DNA of 35,312 nt. Origin: Bacteroidales bacterium (GTDB lineage Bacteria > Bacteroidota > Bacteroidia > Bacteroidales > UBA4181). Within the stretch, counting starts at the first letter, position 1. The number at the start of each line of letters is the position of its first letter. Of this stretch, positions 7,174-13,964 are shown piece after piece. The translations under genes were made by a program, and so were the position numbers. The notes below the pieces were generated by a model. It searched no databases. It was not told where the DNA came from and saw nothing but the letters and a program-made list of their open reading frames with translations. Where the stretch lies: assembly GCA_031275285.1 (NCBI GenBank), contig JAISOY010000037.1, forward strand, positions 1-35,312. Reading direction: 5' to 3'.

Positions 7174-8829
7174 TTATCCTACCAGTTCTTTTTCATCCTC
7201 CTCTACTGTGGCAATCGTACCGATATTGAATTTTTCAACCAGCACTTTCGTAACGTTAGGAGACAGGAATGCTGGCAATGTGGGGCCAAGGTGAATATTT
7301 TTCACACCCAGGCTCAATAATGCCAGTAATACGATCACTGCCTTTTGTTCGTACCATGCGATATTGTACACGATAGGTAAATCATTGATGTCATCCAGAC
7401 CGAATATTTCTTTCAGCTTTATGGCAATTACGGCCAGAGAATAACTATCATTGCATTGTCCGGCATCGAGTACCCTCGGAATTCCGCCGATATCGCCCAG
7501 CAGCAGTTTGTTATACCGGTACTTGGCACATCCTGCAGTCAGTATTACCGTATCTTTCGGTAATTCCTTCGCAAAATCGGTATAATATTCGCGACTCTTC
7601 ATCCGGCCATCACATCCCGCCATAACGACGAATTTTCTGATGGCTCCGCTTTTTACGGCATCCACCACTTTATCCGCCAGCTGGAATACCTGGTGATGGG
7701 CAAATCCACCAATGATGCTTCCCTGTTCTATTTCAACAGGCGGCTTACATTTCTTTGCCAGTTCAATGATTGGCGAAAAGTCCTTATGTCCGTTTTTGTC
7801 AGCAACGATATGGATGCAACCGGGATATCCCGCCGAATTGGTAGTGTACATCCTGTCTTTATAACCTGCTGTCGGTGATGGAGGTACGATACAGTTGGTG
7901 GTAAACAATATCGGTCCATTGAATGTTTCGAACTCTTCCCGCTGACGCCACCAGGCATTTCCATAATTGCCCGCAAAATGTTTGTATTTTTTAAAAGCCG
8001 GGTAATAATTGGCAGGAAGCATTTCACTGTGTGTATAAACATCCACGCCTGTTCCTTCCGTTTGTTTCAGCAATTCCTCCATATCACCAAGGTCGTGCCC
8101 GCTGATCAATATGGCAGGATTATTACGCACACCGATATTCACCTCGGTAATTTCCGGGTTACCGTAACGGTTTGTATTCGCTTTATCAAGCAATGCCATT
8201 GCCTTTACCCCATGTTCGCCGGTTTCAAGCACCAATCCTGTCAGCCTGTTCGCATCGAGCTGCCCGATAGTAATATCCGACAGGGCTTTTTGTATGAACT
8301 GATGAATGGTTTCGTCGTCAAAACCAAGATGCATGGCATGCTCGGTGTAGGCAGACATCCCTTTTAATCCGTAAATGACCAATTCTTTCAGCGAACGGAT
8401 ATCCTCGTTCCTTTCACGCAATACGCCCACCGTTCTTGCTTTTTCAGCATATTCATCCGGTTCACCTGACCATGATATTTCATCCGCCCTGGGCAATGTA
8501 ATTCCGGCCTCTTTTGCCTGGCTGACCAGCTGTTTTTTGATCTCCAAACCGTTCCTGACTCTTCCGGCAATGCTTTTTCCATCGAAATTGGCATTGGTAA
8601 TGGTTGAAAACAGGGAATCGACCACAAACTCATTCACCTTCTTATCCACAGGAATATTATTTTCACGGAACTGATCAGAGACAATAGAGATCCCCCGCAA
8701 TACAAACAGCAATAAATCCATCATTCCTGCCGTAGAGCTGTCTTTGCCGCACACGCCTTTGATAGTGCAACCTGTTCCTTTAGCTGTTTCCTGACATTGG
8801 AAACAAAACATCGTTTCATTCATATCCAA
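7174..8829 (-). CDS. hcp: Hydroxylamine reductase / hybrid cluster protein
   Basis: A 551-residue hybrid cluster protein, cytoplasmic, with NO reductase and hydroxylamine reductase activity known for the family. The N-terminal cluster ligands are visible as Cys9, Cys12, Cys21 and Cys27 (CFQC...GC...GVC), the class I/II-type spacing. Later hybrid-cluster residues are in [18 protein letters not shown], the [20 protein letters not shown] and [11 protein letters not shown] segments. Length is normal. The ferredoxin-like gene 54 bp upstream on the same strand is the usual redox partner, and a Crp/Fnr regulator is divergent beyond that, so this is a nitrosative-stress module. Confidence 0.96.
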   Translation of the reverse strand: MDMNETMFCFQCQETAKGTGCTIKGVCGKDSSTAGMMDLLLFVLRGISIVSDQFRENNIPVDKKVNEFVVDSLFSTITNANFDGKSIAGRVRNGLEIKKQLVSQAKEAGITLPRADEISWSGEPDEYAEKARTVGVLRERNEDIRSLKELVIYGLKGMSAYTEHAMHLGFDDETIHQFIQKALSDITIGQLDANRLTGLVLETGEHGVKAMALLDKANTNRYGNPEITEVNIGVRNNPAILISGHDLGDMEELLKQTEGTGVDVYTHSEMLPANYYPAFKKYKHFAGNYGNAWWRQREEFETFNGPILFTTNCIVPPSPTAGYKDRMYTTNSAGYPGCIHIVADKNGHKDFSPIIELAKKCKPPVEIEQGSIIGGFAHHQVFQLADKVVDAVKSGAIRKFVVMAGCDGRMKSREYYTDFAKELPKDTVILTAGCAKYRYNKLLLGDIGGIPRVLDAGQCNDSYSLAVIAIKLKEIFGLDDINDLPIVYNIAWYEQKAVIVLLALLSLGVKNIHLGPTLPAFLSPNVTKVLVEKFNIGTIATVEEDEKELVG

Positions 8830-8883
8830 CTGTTTTTGTTTTACACTGATTTTTAATATATTGAAATGCTATTAACTCTTATT

Positions 8884-9717
8884 TTAGACCCACTTATCTT
8901 CAAGGATGTTCCCTTTTACCCCTACCACAATTACCTTTAACGGCACTTTTCTCCGGGCTCGCTCCACGGCTTCTGAACAAATACGCATCAAGCCGCTACA
9001 ACAAGGCACTTCCATGATCATCACCGTGAGGGTATTGATACCTCCCTGATCAATCATCGCCGTCAGTTTTTCGATATATACATCGAGGCTGTTGTCCAAT
9101 TTCGGACAGGCAATGGCCAGGCATTTTCCTTTCAGGTACCAATGGAAGTCTCCCAGCGCATAGGCTGTACAATCAGCCGTCACCAGCATATCACATCCTT
9201 TCAGGTAAGGAGCCGTAGGTGACAATAAATGAAGCTGCACAGGCCAGTGTGTCAATTCGCCTGACTGCATTTCACAGGACGTTGCTGCCTCATGTTGCCG
9301 GACAAACGATACGGAGCGGCTTCCCGGACAACCTCCGTGTTTTGGAACAGATACCTCATTCCGGTATTGAGGAACGACAATACCGTGTTCTTTTAAGACT
9401 TTTTCCGCTTCATCGAGGAAATCCTGCTGATGGTGGTCTGCCAAATGTTTCAGATGCGCATGAATGACCTTTTTACCTTTGGGAATCATGCGTTCAATTA
9501 CAGCACGTTCATCGTAAGCTTCTGCTTCACGTTCTTCCATCGTTATGGCATTTACAGGACAATCACCTATACAGGCACCCAACCCATCACAATATAGTTC
9601 ACTGATGAGTACTGCCTTTCCGTCAATCAGTTGCAGGGCACCTTCATGACAACCCTGTACACAAAGCCCGCAACCATTACACAAAGCTTCGTTAATCCTA
9701 ATGATTTTACGTTTCAT
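8884..9717 (-). CDS. 4Fe-4S ferredoxin-type protein, Hcp-associated
   Basis: A 277-residue iron-sulfur protein. The first cluster motif is CNGCGLCVQGC (Cys13, 16, 19, 23) and the second is spaced CDGLGACIGDCP (from about Cys43), so two 4Fe-4S clusters are likely. The rest (about 75-277) is a domain with further Cys (PCCSGLMRIC near 235-245, and CTAY and ACPK segments) seen in proteins annotated as ATP-binding or ferredoxin partners of Hcp. It probably passes electrons to Hcp, which is 54 bp downstream. An FNR-like palindrome lies about 42 bp upstream of the predicted transcription start. Confidence 0.85.
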   Translation of the reverse strand: MKRKIIRINEALCNGCGLCVQGCHEGALQLIDGKAVLISELYCDGLGACIGDCPVNAITMEEREAEAYDERAVIERMIPKGKKVIHAHLKHLADHHQQDFLDEAEKVLKEHGIVVPQYRNEVSVPKHGGCPGSRSVSFVRQHEAATSCEMQSGELTHWPVQLHLLSPTAPYLKGCDMLVTADCTAYALGDFHWYLKGKCLAIACPKLDNSLDVYIEKLTAMIDQGGINTLTVMIMEVPCCSGLMRICSEAVERARRKVPLKVIVVGVKGNILEDKWV

Positions 9718-9738
9718 GTTTCTTATGTCTTATTATTG

Positions 9739-9783
9739 CAAAGTTCGCCGGGCAAAACCTAAAAAAGTGTCATAAATGTTACA
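9739..9783 (-). promoter_or_regulatory. Promoter of ferredoxin-hcp with FNR/HcpR-like operator
   Basis: On the minus strand GAACTTTG (plus 9739-9746) matches 7 of 8 positions of the TAnnTTTG -7 box. The imperfect palindrome TGTCATAAATGTTACA (9768-9783) resembles FNR/HcpR half-sites (TGTnACA). Its centre is about 42 bp from the expected transcription start, the position from which class II Crp/Fnr activators act. The divergent gene encodes such a regulator. The distance is estimated, not measured. Confidence 0.45.
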
Positions 9784-9901
9784 TTCAACATTTTTTCTGC
9801 AATAACATGTTAAAGATATGATATTTTATTAAATTTTTACCAATTAATCATTCTTTTTACCATTTTGTGTGTATTATTATGCCCTTTATTTTCCGGAATA
9901 A

Positions 9902-9909
9902 TAATTTTG
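9902..9909 (+). promoter_or_regulatory. -7 box for the Crp/Fnr regulator
   Basis: TAATTTTG is a perfect TAnnTTTG match six bases before the preferred start codon (9915). If used, the mRNA would be almost leaderless. No clear -33 element is present. Confidence 0.4.
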
Positions 9910-9914
9910 CACGT

Positions 9915-10565
9915 ATGGAGGTCTATGTATTATTAAAAAACCCCGTATTTCGAAATATAACCGCATCACGGCTGGAATCTTTTATGGATCGAACCTCTTC
10001 AGCCATAAGGTCCTACCCTGCCGGTGATTTTATAGCCATGCAGGATACTCCATATCATTCCCTGTATTTTTTGTGTAAGGGAAAGGTAAGGACACGTATG
10101 GTAAATGATGTGGGAAAACAGATCACTATTGAAGAAATGGAGGCTCCACGGCTACTGGCTCCGGCTTTTATCTATGCGTCGGAAAATCGTTTTCCTGTAA
10201 ATGTCCAGACCCTGACCGAATGTGAGGTATGGGTGGTAAACAAGGACGATTTCACACAACTGATGCATGAAGAGCCTGTGATCATGGAAAATTTCCTGCG
10301 TATCATTTCCGACAGAAGTTTATTCTTAAGCAAAAAACTAAATGCATTTGCCTTACAGGATTTAAAAGGACGGTTAGCTGCATACCTGCTCGAAAATCCC
10401 GATGCAAGAAATCAGCAGGAAATCGCTGATATACTCGGTGTAGCACGTCCCTCACTTGCGCGGATCATTTCAGAGCTGTCGGATGAAGGAATGATCTTTG
10501 TGGAAAAACGAAAAATAAAAGTGCTTGATCATGAGCAATTGAAACGATATGTATCAACTCATTAG
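9915..10565 (+). CDS. Crp/Fnr family transcriptional regulator (HcpR-like)
   Basis: A 216-residue regulator from the start at 9915; the frame is open to 9867 but the added residues include the -7 box and do not look like the family's N-terminus, whereas MEVYVLLKNPVFRNI does. The N-terminal cyclic-nucleotide-type sensor (about 15-125) includes the PAGDFIAMQDTPYHSLYFLCKGKV segment. The C-terminal winged helix has QQEIADILGVARPSLARIISEL as helix-turn-helix with a wing ending in KRKIKVLD. There are few cysteines, so an FNR-type iron-sulfur cluster is unlikely. Divergence from ferredoxin-hcp and the FNR-like operator between them make control of hcp the best guess, as with HcpR. Confidence 0.85.
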   Translation: MEVYVLLKNPVFRNITASRLESFMDRTSSAIRSYPAGDFIAMQDTPYHSLYFLCKGKVRTRMVNDVGKQITIEEMEAPRLLAPAFIYASENRFPVNVQTLTECEVWVVNKDDFTQLMHEEPVIMENFLRIISDRSLFLSKKLNAFALQDLKGRLAAYLLENPDARNQQEIADILGVARPSLARIISELSDEGMIFVEKRKIKVLDHEQLKRYVSTH

Positions 10566-10737
10566 GCGAGGTATTTAGAGATCGAATATTTAATTAGTTA
10601 TTCAACACGCGGATAAAATAACGGGTATATTTATTGCAAGCGTTATGAAACATCATCATTTCCGATAAGCGGATCATAAGAATTTACTAAAGCGTAAAAT
10701 AACGAGATTGGATGGAATATACCATGAAGTAATTCAG

Positions 10738-10745
10738 TAGCTTTG
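10738..10745 (+). promoter_or_regulatory. -7 box for the EamA transporter
   Basis: TAGCTTTG matches TAnnTTTG perfectly and lies 10 bp before the ATG at 10756, so the leader would be only a few bases. A GCGTAAAA stretch (10691-10698) upstream recalls the motif found at other promoters of the window. Confidence 0.4.
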
Positions 10746-10755
10746 CAGCTATCAT

Positions 10756-11667
10756 ATGAGTATTTCAATGAAATTGCGTGCCGTACTGGCGTGCCTGTTG
10801 TGGGGATCTGCATTTGCAGGGGCAAAGATCGGGTTTGAATATGCCGAACCGATATTGCTGTCCGGTATGCGTTTTACCCTCGCCGGATTGCTTCTCATTC
10901 CGGTAATGGTGATCAACAAAGTGGACCTGAAAAATACCCTCAGGCATTGGAAATTTATGTTGCTGTTCGCCTTCCTGCAAACCTTCCTGCAATACGGTCT
11001 TTTTTTCATGGGATTGAATAAAGTACCTGCATCAACCTCAGCAATCATTATCGGAGCCGGCCCTCTTTTTGTGGCTATAATGGCTCATCTGACCCTTGCG
11101 GATGACAAAATGACCCTCCGTAAAATGATGGCAATAGCATTAGGGCTTTCGGGTGTAATATTTATCAGCCTGGCTAAAGGAGGGTTTTCGGCAGATCATC
11201 CCCAATTCTGGGGCGGAGTTGGACTACTGGTTCTGAGTAACATCATTGGCAGTTATACCAATATCATGGTCGTTAAAAAGAAAGAATTTCAAATCTCACC
11301 TATTGCTTTGACATCATTTGCTAATTTTACGGGTGGTATCATGCTACTTATTGTATCGTTCATTTTCGAGAAACCCGTAATTGAAGTTTACCCTCCAAAA
11401 TTCTACCTTGCACTGACATGGCTGGCGATCATTCCTGCAGGTGCATTCTCGTTGTGGTATGGCCTGTTGCAAAAACCGGGCGTCAAGGTCTCGGAATTAA
11501 ACGTATGGAAATTTCTTGTACCTGTAAGCGGATGTATTTTGAGTTGGATATTATTACCCACTGAATATCCCGACTGGGCGTCGATAGTTGGTATTATCAT
11601 CATTACAGGTGCATTGCAGCTGCTCCATATCAAACCATTGAAAACCAAAACGGAAAGGAAGGAGTAA
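10756..11667 (+). CDS. DMT superfamily transporter, EamA family
   Basis: A 303-residue inner-membrane protein with ten predicted membrane segments in two EamA repeats (about 5-137 and 148-292). The first repeat begins LRAVLACLLWGSAFAGAKIG, typical of RhaT/YdcZ-like transporters, and the hinge contains AIIIGAGPLFVAIMAHL. Drug, metabolite or amino-acid export is known for the family; the substrate here is unknown. It converges with rtcB, whose stop is 20 bp away on the other strand. I see no link to the NAD or RNA-repair genes beyond proximity. Confidence 0.9.
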   Translation: MSISMKLRAVLACLLWGSAFAGAKIGFEYAEPILLSGMRFTLAGLLLIPVMVINKVDLKNTLRHWKFMLLFAFLQTFLQYGLFFMGLNKVPASTSAIIIGAGPLFVAIMAHLTLADDKMTLRKMMAIALGLSGVIFISLAKGGFSADHPQFWGGVGLLVLSNIIGSYTNIMVVKKKEFQISPIALTSFANFTGGIMLLIVSFIFEKPVIEVYPPKFYLALTWLAIIPAGAFSLWYGLLQKPGVKVSELNVWKFLVPVSGCILSWILLPTEYPDWASIVGIIIITGALQLLHIKPLKTKTERKE

Positions 11668-11686
11668 ACGAATCTTTTCAACTCAT

Positions 11687-13000
11687 TTACCCCAAAGCCT
11701 TGATATTCATCAGTGGTTTCACCGAATCGATAATGGTGGCCGTATCCCTGATCGCTTCCATAATCACATCCTTGTCTTTGTAAGCCATTGGCGACTCATC
11801 CAAGGTCTGTTTACAAACCGAAGTTGAGTAGATACCCTCCATTTCCTTTGAAAACTCATTCATATCCAGTAATTTCATCGCTTTGTTCCGGGCAAGCACT
11901 CTTCCGGCGCCATGCGGAGCCGAACAGTTCCAATCCGCATTGCTTTTGCCCTCACAGATCAGGATACCATCACGCATATTGAACGGGATCACCATCTTTT
12001 CGCCTTTATAGGAACGGATGGCTCCTTTTCGGATGATCCAATCGGTGGTATCGATAAAGTTGTGCATCGAATATACCGAATCAACGGCATGGTAATCCTC
12101 ACCCAGATCCTTAAAGATGGCCTTCGACATGGCCTGATGGTTAAATTGTGCGTAAGTCTGGGCAATCACCATATCTACAAGGTATTCGTACATATTATCC
12201 CCTACCAGAAAATGTTCTTTTTTACCGACCTCGTACCTGTTGTTCAATTCCTTCAATTTTTGGGGAATATCACTAGTCGGTTGTGTATTCTTGGTTATGT
12301 ATTCGAATTCGTCGTGATACTCTTTCGGAAGGATTTTCGTCCCCGTCATTTTCTTTGCATGGAAATTACAGATTTTCAGCCCGAAATGCCGCGAACCTGA
12401 ATGAATGGTCAGGTAATGCGAACCGTTGTTCGCCGATTCGCCGATTTCTATAAAGTGGTTTCCACCACCCAGTGTTCCTACCGAGTAGTAGAACGTATTT
12501 TCTCCGATGCCTGTTTTTTTACAGAGGTTAGAAATATACTCCCTATCCACTTTGATCGGGGGCTTGTTCTCACCAAAACGTTTTGTCCATTCGTTCTGAA
12601 AAATCTCAATGTTTTTGTTGACGGTTTCGAAATAAGGTTCGATCCACCAGTCGTCGAAGTTCTTTTCCTTTCGGATATGCATTCCCATCGGAACGGAACG
12701 CCTGATGGCATGATCGAGTGTCGGGAAACGCCCTGTGTCTATCCTTTTGTTCAATTCATGAGCGGTAACTGAGCAACCTATATCCACACCAATGTAGTTC
12801 GGATTCACCATTCTGGTCATAGGCATAGTGAACCCGATCACAATTCCTTTTCCTACATGGGTATCGGGCATGATGCGCACAGGAACGCCTTCGGATATTT
12901 CGTGATGCAATATGTTTTTTATCAATCCGATGGCTTCCGTTTCCACATCGTCGATAAAGATTTTGCAATCCTGATTGTATTTTCCTTGTAATGATATCAT
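11687..13000 (-). CDS. rtcB: RNA-splicing ligase RtcB
   Basis: A 437-residue RtcB that joins RNA ends with 2',3'-cyclic phosphate (or 3'-phosphate) to 5'-OH, using GTP and Mn(II). The metal and nucleotide residues are present: DIGCS (Asp73, Cys76), GGGNHF (Asn181, His182), HSGSRHFG (His200, His205), SMHNF (about His313) and APHGAGR (His363, the expected guanylylated His). Length fits the bacterial group with an insert relative to E. coli (408). The ligase repairs tRNAs cut by toxins such as anticodon nucleases. Upstream on the same strand lies a roughly 500-bp noncoding region with tRNA-like RNAs and a promoter, the arrangement of the Salmonella rsr-yrlBA-rtcBA locus, though no Ro60/Rsr gene is visible here. 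No archease is adjacent. Confidence 0.95.
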   Translation of the reverse strand: MISLQGKYNQDCKIFIDDVETEAIGLIKNILHHEISEGVPVRIMPDTHVGKGIVIGFTMPMTRMVNPNYIGVDIGCSVTAHELNKRIDTGRFPTLDHAIRRSVPMGMHIRKEKNFDDWWIEPYFETVNKNIEIFQNEWTKRFGENKPPIKVDREYISNLCKKTGIGENTFYYSVGTLGGGNHFIEIGESANNGSHYLTIHSGSRHFGLKICNFHAKKMTGTKILPKEYHDEFEYITKNTQPTSDIPQKLKELNNRYEVGKKEHFLVGDNMYEYLVDMVIAQTYAQFNHQAMSKAIFKDLGEDYHAVDSVYSMHNFIDTTDWIIRKGAIRSYKGEKMVIPFNMRDGILICEGKSNADWNCSAPHGAGRVLARNKAMKLLDMNEFSKEMEGIYSTSVCKQTLDESPMAYKDKDVIMEAIRDTATIIDSVKPLMNIKALG

Positions 13001-13071
13001 GATAAATGATTTAAAATTACCTTCGGTGAGTCCTTCGGGGTTCCGGGTTCAAAATTCCGGATTTAAAATTC

Positions 13072-13106
13072 AATCCTAAAATCGTAAAACTATAAGATTT
13101 TGGATT
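13072..13106 (-). other. Hairpin between the RNA region and rtcB
   Basis: AATCC-T-AAAATC (13072-13083) and GATTTTGGATT (13096-13106) can pair over 11 bp with one bulged base. It lies about 70 bp before the rtcB start on the transcript side, so it could be an attenuator or the 3' end of the RNAs, but the following U-content is moderate. Confidence 0.35.
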
Positions 13107-13224
13107 TTTATAAAATAAAATGAGAGTAAATGAATTCAAAGCGACCCAATAACATTGAACTTTTCAACTTTGAATCAGGCGACAGCCTGTGCGGCATCTC
13201 ATTATAAAAACAGAAATAACAGGC

Positions 13225-13328
13225 GAAAAGAGAGCGGGGCATGGCTTGTCGGATTCGAACCGAATAGTCTCGCCGGTTTTACGACCTCACTATTCCTCCC
13301 CTGAAATGGTGCCGAAGTATCCCTTTTC
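13225..13328 (-). ncRNA. Second structured RNA candidate with a T-loop-like hairpin
   Basis: The ends can pair: GAAAAGGGA (plus 13320-13328) with TCTCTTTTC (13225-13233), 9 bp including one GU. Inside are GGGG/CCCC (13298-13301 with 13236-13239), a hairpin with arms GAATAGT/ACTATTC (13289-13295 and 13262-13268), and a T-arm-like hairpin TCGG-TTCGAAT-CCGA (13249-13263) carrying the invariant tRNA T-loop. The last two helices overlap by two bases, so they compete at the junction. No D-arm or acceptor cap is clear, so it is a weaker tRNA mimic than its neighbour. It is followed by the rtcB leader. Confidence 0.45.
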
Positions 13329-13350
13329 TACGACATTCTGTATATATTTA

Positions 13351-13483
13351 AAAACAAGGCGACAGACGAACAGAGAACAAACCGCTCTATCCAATTGAGC
13401 TACATCCCGAAGGATGACGGGACTCGAACCCGTAACCAGCGTAACCCTAATACGAAGTAACTCTGCTCTACGGCACTTGTTTT
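13351..13483 (-). ncRNA. Circularly permuted tRNA mimic, YrlA-type Y RNA candidate
   Basis: On the minus strand the order is: outer 5' strand AAAACAAG (plus 13476-13483), GAGCAGAG (13461-13468), a 27-nt linker, T-arm ACGGG-TTCGAGT-CCCGT (13417-13433), acceptor-like stem CATCC-ttcg-GGATG capped by a UUCG tetraloop (13403-13416), TA (13401-13402), D-arm GCTC-AATTGGATA-GAGC with the GG pair (13384-13400), then CTCTGTTC (13368-13375) and CTTGTTTT (13351-13358), which pair with the first two strands. This is a tRNA elbow with its acceptor end sealed and the anticodon side opening into a long closing stem, as in YrlA-family Y RNAs next to rtcB in other bacteria. It is about 350 nt ahead of rtcB on the same strand. 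Confidence 0.7.
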
Positions 13484-13517
13484 ATCGATTCGGTCAATGA
13501 ACATTTATTTGATGATG

Positions 13518-13554
13518 CAAAGGTAAAAATAGAAGTGCGCAGTATTTTTGCGTA
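13518..13554 (-). promoter_or_regulatory. Promoter for the RNA region and rtcB
   Basis: TACCTTTG on the minus strand (plus 13518-13525) matches TAnnTTTG. The start would be near 13511, about 28 nt ahead of the tRNA mimic. A TTTGCGTA octamer (plus 13547-13554, reading inward on the opposite strand) lies near -40, with a TGCGCA 11 bases before it. The same octamer occurs at the nrtR and J-domain gene promoters. Confidence 0.45.
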
Positions 13555-13612
13555 GCTTAAATTATTTTTAATAACTATCCGTTTTTTCACCTAAAATCAT
13601 TCAGACGGATGT

Positions 13613-13801
13613 GTTTAGCCCCGATGGGGCTAAACAATAATAACCGCCGGTGCAACCGGGGGGAAAGACAAACAGCCTCCAAAGCGTCTCCGAAGGAGGC
13701 GAACAAAAACCCGGATGCAGTCTATACTCATTCGTTTGCCCCCTTCGGGGACAGAATCGACACTTGCCACTTCTTCCGCCGGCTGCACCGGCGGTTATTA
13801 T
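13613..13801. repeat. Composite palindromic intergenic element (REP/MITE-like)
   Basis: Terminal 18-bp inverted repeats ATAATAACCGCCGGTGCA (13637-13654) and its complement (13784-13801) enclose several GC-rich hairpins: GCCTCC...GGAGGC (13675-13700), CCCC-TTC-GGGG (13739-13750 region) and CCGCCGG-CTGCA-CCGGCGG (13776-13794). A 10-bp hairpin GTTTAGCCCC-GAT-GGGGCTAAAC (13613-13635) abuts the left end. Short ORFs cover it on both strands but look like by-products of the symmetry. Its GC-rich composition contrasts with the AT-rich flanks. It resembles dispersed palindromic repeats of Bacteroidales; copies elsewhere in the genome cannot be checked here. Confidence 0.7.
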
Positions 13802-13934
13802 CATATGCCCGTTTCACGGACTGCTCAATGTGACATTAATCAAAAATAGTTTAGGTAACAAAACGATTATTCATATTATTCTATATCTGCATCAAAAAAA
13901 ATCCGATATTTAAAATCTCATTGGGCAGTTTGCC

Positions 13935-13942
13935 TATTTTTG
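13935..13942 (+). promoter_or_regulatory. -7 box for the methyltransferase-NUDIX gene
   Basis: TATTTTTG matches TAnnTTTG 23 bp before the ATG at 13965. There is no good -33 element at the right spacing. Confidence 0.35.
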
Positions 13943-13964
13943 TACGGTAAATCAGATACAAATA

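Noticed and set aside
10643..10825. Minus-strand ORF upstream of the transporter
   Set aside because: It overlaps the transporter start and its promoter and resembles no protein.
13189..13398. Protein-coding ORF on the plus strand opposite the RNAs
   Set aside because: The frame overlaps the structured RNAs on the other strand and has no recognisable domain.
13384..13433. Ordinary tRNA gene split across this stretch
   Set aside because: The D-arm and T-arm are in reversed order with a UUCG tetraloop between the acceptor strands, and no anticodon arm can be placed between D- and T-arm; a permuted mimic fits better.
13601..13913. Short ORFs on both strands
   Set aside because: They overlap the palindromic repeat and mirror each other, so they are by-products of its symmetry.
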